This document shows positions 32,376 through 35,442 of a DNA stretch of 35,442 bases, one piece after another. How positions within the stretch are numbered: position 1 is the stretch's first letter; every line of letters starts with the position of its first letter. Position numbers and translations under genes: made by a program. This stretch comes from a virus. The notes beneath the pieces were generated by a model. The model did no database searches. It saw only the letters and a list, made by a program, of their open reading frames with translations, and had not been told where the DNA came from. The DNA is taken from positions 1 through 35,442 of the IMG/VR virus record IMGVR_UViG_3300043448_000429. One strand, given 5' to 3'.

Positions 32376-33041
32376 AACTGTCTATATAAAGAAGATGAAC
32401 TAGAAGAAATGGCTGGTGAGATTCATGGTGGAGTTCGTAAAGCACTAATAGATCAAGGCTACAAATATTTAGGTAGTGGGATTGATAAACAAGCATACTT
32501 AGAACCAAGTACAGGTCAAGCATTAATTATTTTTGGTTATAGAAAGAATATTGATGATTTCAGTCCTGATCAAAGAATGTTTATTGATTGGATTAAGTAT
32601 TGCAATGCTAATAAAAATAATCCAAATTTACCAAAATTTAGTGGCTTTGAAAGTTTTAAATTCCATGGCAAAAATTATATACAAGCTAGAATGGAACCAT
32701 TGCAAGAAGTAACCGATCAAGTAAAGAACCTTGTAAATTATCTTGAAACTGTAATAGATGAGATATCACAAGGTGACATAAATGCTGCCTTTGAATATTT
32801 GGCAAAAAAAGGTTATTATGATGAAAAAATAGACTACTTTAGACCTTACACAGTAAAACAAGTTGTAGATTATTTAGGCGGGCTAAAACGAGCAAAAAAC
32901 TTACTGCAAACTGTGCATGATGTTGCGGTGTTTGGCGCAAAAAACAATTATAACATAGATTTACATTCTGGTAATTATATGAAACGAGCTAACGGAACTA
33001 TTGTAGTGAACGATCCTTTTGTAATATGGTTGAGATCATGA
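32346..33041 (+). CDS. Tagged kinase-like protein
   Basis: A 231-aa protein from the second of two adjacent ATGs (32343, 32346). The second gives MRANEFLIE-GN as in its neighbours. A glycine-rich stretch YLGSGIDKQAYL (41-52) and the catalytic-loop-like DLHSGN (205-210) then NDPF (222-225) match the protein-kinase superfamily order (HxD-like loop, DFG-like). The VAIK lysine is unclear (K67 is nearest), so it may be atypical or inactive. The upstream stop overlaps the start. Overlaps the next gene by ATGA. Confidence 0.72.
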   Translation: MRANEFLIEGNCLYKEDELEEMAGEIHGGVRKALIDQGYKYLGSGIDKQAYLEPSTGQALIIFGYRKNIDDFSPDQRMFIDWIKYCNANKNNPNLPKFSGFESFKFHGKNYIQARMEPLQEVTDQVKNLVNYLETVIDEISQGDINAAFEYLAKKGYYDEKIDYFRPYTVKQVVDYLGGLKRAKNLLQTVHDVAVFGAKNNYNIDLHSGNYMKRANGTIVVNDPFVIWLRS

Positions 33042-33067
33042 GAGCAAATGAATTTTTAATTGAAGGC
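33038..33067 (+). repeat. Tag-coding DNA repeat, copy B
   Basis: First 30 nt of the ADP-ribosyltransferase-like gene; 28 of 30 bases match copy A, and the first 21 match copy C exactly. Confidence 0.85.
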
Positions 33068-33490
33068 AATCGTTTGTATCATGCTACCACTCCCCAAGGT
33101 TTCAGAGGTATGTTAAAAACCGGTTACATCTTACCGAGCAGTCCAGAAATACAACACGGTTGGGGATTTGGTGCCACAGGAATCGATGATGGCACTATAA
33201 GCATGACCCGTGACCCACGTTATTTGGTGTTTGATATTGTAGACACACAAATCATCTTAGATCGTGAGGCACTACAGCGTCATCATAAAATCACGCCATA
33301 TGGCAGTGAAGGAGAATTTGAAGAACGTGTTACTAAAGCTATTCCCTTTACTAATGTATATGTTAAAAAGGTTATCTTCCTTGACGAAAGACCTGGGCCC
33401 AAAACACTAAGAAAATTAAAAGATTTAGGAATTCCTTATATCACTAAGTGGCCTGATAATCCGATAGATCGATATAGGATGTATAAATGA
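33038..33490 (+). CDS. Tagged ADP-ribosyltransferase-like protein
   Basis: A 150-aa protein from the ATG that overlaps the previous stop (33038-33041). A frame start 12 nt earlier would add MVEI before the shared tag and is less likely. After MRANEFLIE-GN comes LYHATTPQGFRGMLKTGY, then ISMTRDPRYL (54-63) and EFEERV (93-98). This H/Y, S-T and E order resembles the ADP-ribosyltransferase superfamily, but I cannot verify the fold. T4 Alt and Mod are ADP-ribosyltransferases, so a tagged small relative fits. Targets unknown. Confidence 0.68.
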   Translation: MRANEFLIEGNRLYHATTPQGFRGMLKTGYILPSSPEIQHGWGFGATGIDDGTISMTRDPRYLVFDIVDTQIILDREALQRHHKITPYGSEGEFEERVTKAIPFTNVYVKKVIFLDERPGPKTLRKLKDLGIPYITKWPDNPIDRYRMYK

Positions 33491-33507
33491 GAGCAAATGA
33501 ATTTTTA
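33487..33507 (+). repeat. Tag-coding DNA repeat, copy C
   Basis: First 21 nt of the gene are identical to copy B, then the sequence diverges after the codons for MRANEFL. Confidence 0.85.
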
Positions 33508-34425
33508 GTAGAATACAAGCGGGACGTAACTATACAAAAGTTAGGTCAACCACTATATCAAAAAATGATTAATGATAGAACCGTACAAAGAATATACGGT
33601 GATGACCCATTACAAAATATTGATCCAAACGAAATAATTGAGTTTGGTATTGATAGATTTCAAGAGGCTGACCCTACACCCAATAAACAATTTGTACCTT
33701 GGTTAGTAAGACTATACGCAAAAGACCCTACATTTAAGTTTGAAGATGTACTAAGTCAAGTTCATCCTTACTTAGAAAAGTTTTATAAATTAAACATGCG
33801 TAAGAAAATTCCTAGTCCACGCAATGATGTAAATCGTTATGCAAGCTTTGCAGATTTTATGGGCGTAATGGATGAATATGAAGATCCTGATAAAGTAGAA
33901 CTAAAAGATAAAGGTCGTGCATTTACATTATATGATGACGAAAATTGGCGTGTTATAGTTCCACAAAACGAAGCAGCATCGTGTTACTATGGTCAAGGCA
34001 CACGTTGGTGCACTGCTGCTACAAAAGCAAATAATATGTTTGAATATTATGAAAGTATAGCTCCATTACTTATTGCAATACCAAAAAAGCCTAAATATCC
34101 CGGAGAAAAATATCAACTACATTTTGGTATATCTATTGATGATAATCCAGTGAAAAGTGATTCTGATGCTTTAGATTATGCGAGCCAATCAAGTGATTAT
34201 GCCGGTTACGATTGGAGTGATTACCTTAGTAGTGATGATGTAGATATTGATTTTGAATACGGTCAAATAATGGATGAACGAGATAATCCTGTAGCAGGTC
34301 CTACCATTATTACAAGAATGGGTGATAGTTGGGAAAATATGCTAAATGCGTATGTTCAAAAATTCCCTAAACATCAATGGCAACTAGAAAAGAATTTAGA
34401 GCAACTGGATACAGGGTTTATTTAA
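33487..34425 (+). CDS. Tagged WCTA-motif protein of unknown function
   Basis: A 312-aa protein that begins within the previous stop (ATGA, 33487-33490) with MRANEFLVE-YK. The N-terminal half is helical. Residues 154-213 read WRVIVPQNEAASCYYGQGTR then WCTAATKANNMFEYY and YQLHF, a motif layout seen in proteins of large phages and viruses, function unknown to me. The acidic C-terminus contains many Asp/Ser/Tyr. It closes the run of tagged genes. Confidence 0.72.
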   Translation: MRANEFLVEYKRDVTIQKLGQPLYQKMINDRTVQRIYGDDPLQNIDPNEIIEFGIDRFQEADPTPNKQFVPWLVRLYAKDPTFKFEDVLSQVHPYLEKFYKLNMRKKIPSPRNDVNRYASFADFMGVMDEYEDPDKVELKDKGRAFTLYDDENWRVIVPQNEAASCYYGQGTRWCTAATKANNMFEYYESIAPLLIAIPKKPKYPGEKYQLHFGISIDDNPVKSDSDALDYASQSSDYAGYDWSDYLSSDDVDIDFEYGQIMDERDNPVAGPTIITRMGDSWENMLNAYVQKFPKHQWQLEKNLEQLDTGFI

Positions 34426-34436
34426 ATCCAAATTAG

Positions 34437-34474
34437 TTGTTTATTTTACACATCTATGCTATACTATATAGATG
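34437..34474 (+). promoter_or_regulatory. Sigma70-like promoter with start-codon hairpin before tilS
   Basis: TTGTTT (34437-34442), 17-nt spacer, TATACT (34460-34465) preceded by TGC, an extended -10. Transcription should start at about the ATG (34472), so the message is leaderless. CATCTAT (34451-34457) pairs perfectly with ATAGATG (34468-34474), placing the start codon in a stem in readthrough RNA. Confidence 0.72.
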
Positions 34475-35071
34475 ATCAAATTACTCTTTCCCTTACCCAA
34501 AAAGTTAGTTGTCGCATTCAGCGGCGGCGTGGATAGTGTAGCCGTTGCTGATTTCTTGCGTAGGAAACATGATGTAACATTAGCATTCTTTCATCATGGT
34601 ACAAAAACAAGTGATTGGGCACATACTTTTGTGCAAGACTTTGCTGGTGCAAGAGAGTTGCCACTGGTAGTTGGACATTTAACTAAACCATATCCTGATG
34701 GTGTAAATAGTCAAGAGTTTTGGCGCGATGAACGGTATAAGTTTTTAGAGTCATTTAAAGATCCAGTTGTTACTGCGCATCATTTAGATGATTGCGTAGA
34801 AACATATATTTGGTCAAGTCTTCATGGCAATCCAAAAGTTATTCCGTCACAAAGAAACAATGTATTACGCCCATTCTTAACTACATCAAAGAGTGATTTT
34901 CGTGATTGGGCAGAAAGACACGATTGTGGTTGGGTTGAAGATATGAGTAATACTGACACTAAATATATTCGCAATTATATTAGACATGAACTGATGCCGC
35001 ATGCATTACATGTTAATCCAGGATTACACAAACTTGTAAAAAAAATTATTTTAGAAAAGGATAAAAAATGA
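34472..35071 (+). CDS. tilS: TilS-like tRNA(Ile)-lysidine synthase, minimal
   Basis: A 199-aa PP-loop enzyme that would attach lysine to C34 of tRNA-Ile(CAU), changing it to read AUA codons. Motifs: SGGVDS (17-22), HHLDD (103-107), RPF (133-135), VEDMSN (155-160) and RNYIRHELMP (167-176), all typical of TilS. It lacks the C-terminal domains of the E. coli protein (432 aa) but seems intact. AUA codons are frequent in these AT-rich genes, so supply of this tRNA could matter. Its TGA overlaps the ATG of the next gene. Confidence 0.9.
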   Translation: MIKLLFPLPKKLVVAFSGGVDSVAVADFLRRKHDVTLAFFHHGTKTSDWAHTFVQDFAGARELPLVVGHLTKPYPDGVNSQEFWRDERYKFLESFKDPVVTAHHLDDCVETYIWSSLHGNPKVIPSQRNNVLRPFLTTSKSDFRDWAERHDCGWVEDMSNTDTKYIRNYIRHELMPHALHVNPGLHKLVKKIILEKDKK

Positions 35072-35442
35072 ATTTGACAGATTTTTTACTGATAAAACAC
35101 GCTTATAGAGAAGTTTTTGAGCCTTCTCATAGGTTTTCCTATCCATGGAACGAGGCTTTCGTAGATAATACAAGAAGTATTACTTATAAAGATTTATATG
35201 AAGAAACTCAAAGATTCGCAAAAGTGTTGCAAAATAGAGGAATTAAATCTGAGGATCACATTGCATTAATTTTGTCAGACAAAATAGAGCTAGCAGTTTG
35301 TATATTATCTTTATGGTATATTGGGGCAGTACCGGTGCTTTTAAATTTACGTGATTCAGAAAAAGTATTAGAAACACAATGTGAATTGACTGATGTAAAA
35401 TTAACAATAGATGAAAATAACATTAATGATTTATACGCACTT
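35068..35442 (+). CDS. Adenylate-forming (ANL superfamily) enzyme, 5' part
   Basis: The frame starts at an ATG in the tilS stop (35068-35071) and runs open to the window end, 125 codons. The visible part matches the N-terminus of acyl-CoA synthetases and related adenylation enzymes: RSITYKDLYEETQRFAKVLQ, NRGIKSEDHIALILS and LWYIGAVPVLLN. The catalytic core motifs lie beyond the window, so substrate and completeness are unknown. Such enzymes activate carboxylic acids as adenylates. Confidence 0.82.
   Translation, partial: MNLTDFLLIKHAYREVFEPSHRFSYPWNEAFVDNTRSITYKDLYEETQRFAKVLQNRGIKSEDHIALILSDKIELAVCILSLWYIGAVPVLLNLRDSEKVLETQCELTDVKLTIDENNINDLYAL

Noticed and set aside
33026-33037. Start at MVEI before the shared tag of the ART-like protein
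   Set aside because: The tag MRANEF at 33038 matches the neighbouring genes and overlaps the upstream stop.

Overview
The window reads as part of the genome of a tailed bacteriophage (Caudoviricetes) with a T4-like (myovirus) gene stock. The grounds are a gp44-type clamp loader, a PhoH ATPase, a holin-like protein, a block of tail-fibre genes, late-promoter-like ATAAATA motifs at most operon boundaries, and many proteins that open with a short T4-like capsid-targeting tag. The DNA is AT-rich and genes are packed end to end, often with 1-4 nt ATGA or TAATG overlaps; only phoH is on the minus strand. The auxiliary genes (fatty acid desaturase, Dps ferritin, TilS, an adenylate-forming enzyme) suggest a large marine phage. 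The host cannot be named from the sequence. I saw no tRNA, insertion sequence, CRISPR array or attachment site, and no gene-free stretch above 300 bases.

Layout. 1-1240: replication genes (clamp loader plus a small unknown) ending in a terminator shared with convergent phoH (1238-2047). 2178-3841: two unknowns and a holin-like protein. 3885-7618: DnaJ-like co-chaperone, ClpA-like unfoldase and an unknown. 7653-11383: two small proteins, then three overlapping genes for three unrelated nucleotidyltransferase-type folds (Pol-beta type, KxDG ligase-like, HxGH type). 11435-12361: glycosyltransferase. 12429-13514: a second Pol-beta type nucleotidyltransferase with an extra C-terminal domain. 13534-23239: five tail-fibre or fibre-associated genes, the last one 1350 residues with a glycine-rich repeat block. 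23315-29871: a 1209-residue apparent polyprotein, a Gp88-like cysteine protein, Dps, three small proteins and a desaturase. 29895-34425: deaminase-zincin fusion, an unknown, and four tagged proteins (Alt-like, kinase-like, ADP-ribosyltransferase-like and a WCTA-motif protein). 34472-35442: TilS and the start of an ANL-superfamily enzyme.

The main proposal is a capsid cargo arsenal. Eight proteins begin with M(K/R)-x(3-5)-(F/L)-(I/L)xE-like leaders resembling the T4 capsid-targeting sequence that the prohead protease cuts after (L/I)xE. The 1209-residue protein begins the same way and carries about fifteen more hydrophobic-x-E junctions between small, often basic or cysteine-bearing modules, as if it were diced inside the prohead. 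Several tagged proteins look able to modify host molecules, which fits delivery with the DNA. Packaging and cleavage are inferred, not shown.

The second proposal is regulatory. At six operon starts an inverted repeat would bury the ribosome binding site or start codon in readthrough RNA, while a promoter inside or beside the left arm or loop would make RNA lacking all or part of that arm. This is the design known from T4 late genes such as e and soc. At several other promoters the predicted transcript would be almost leaderless.
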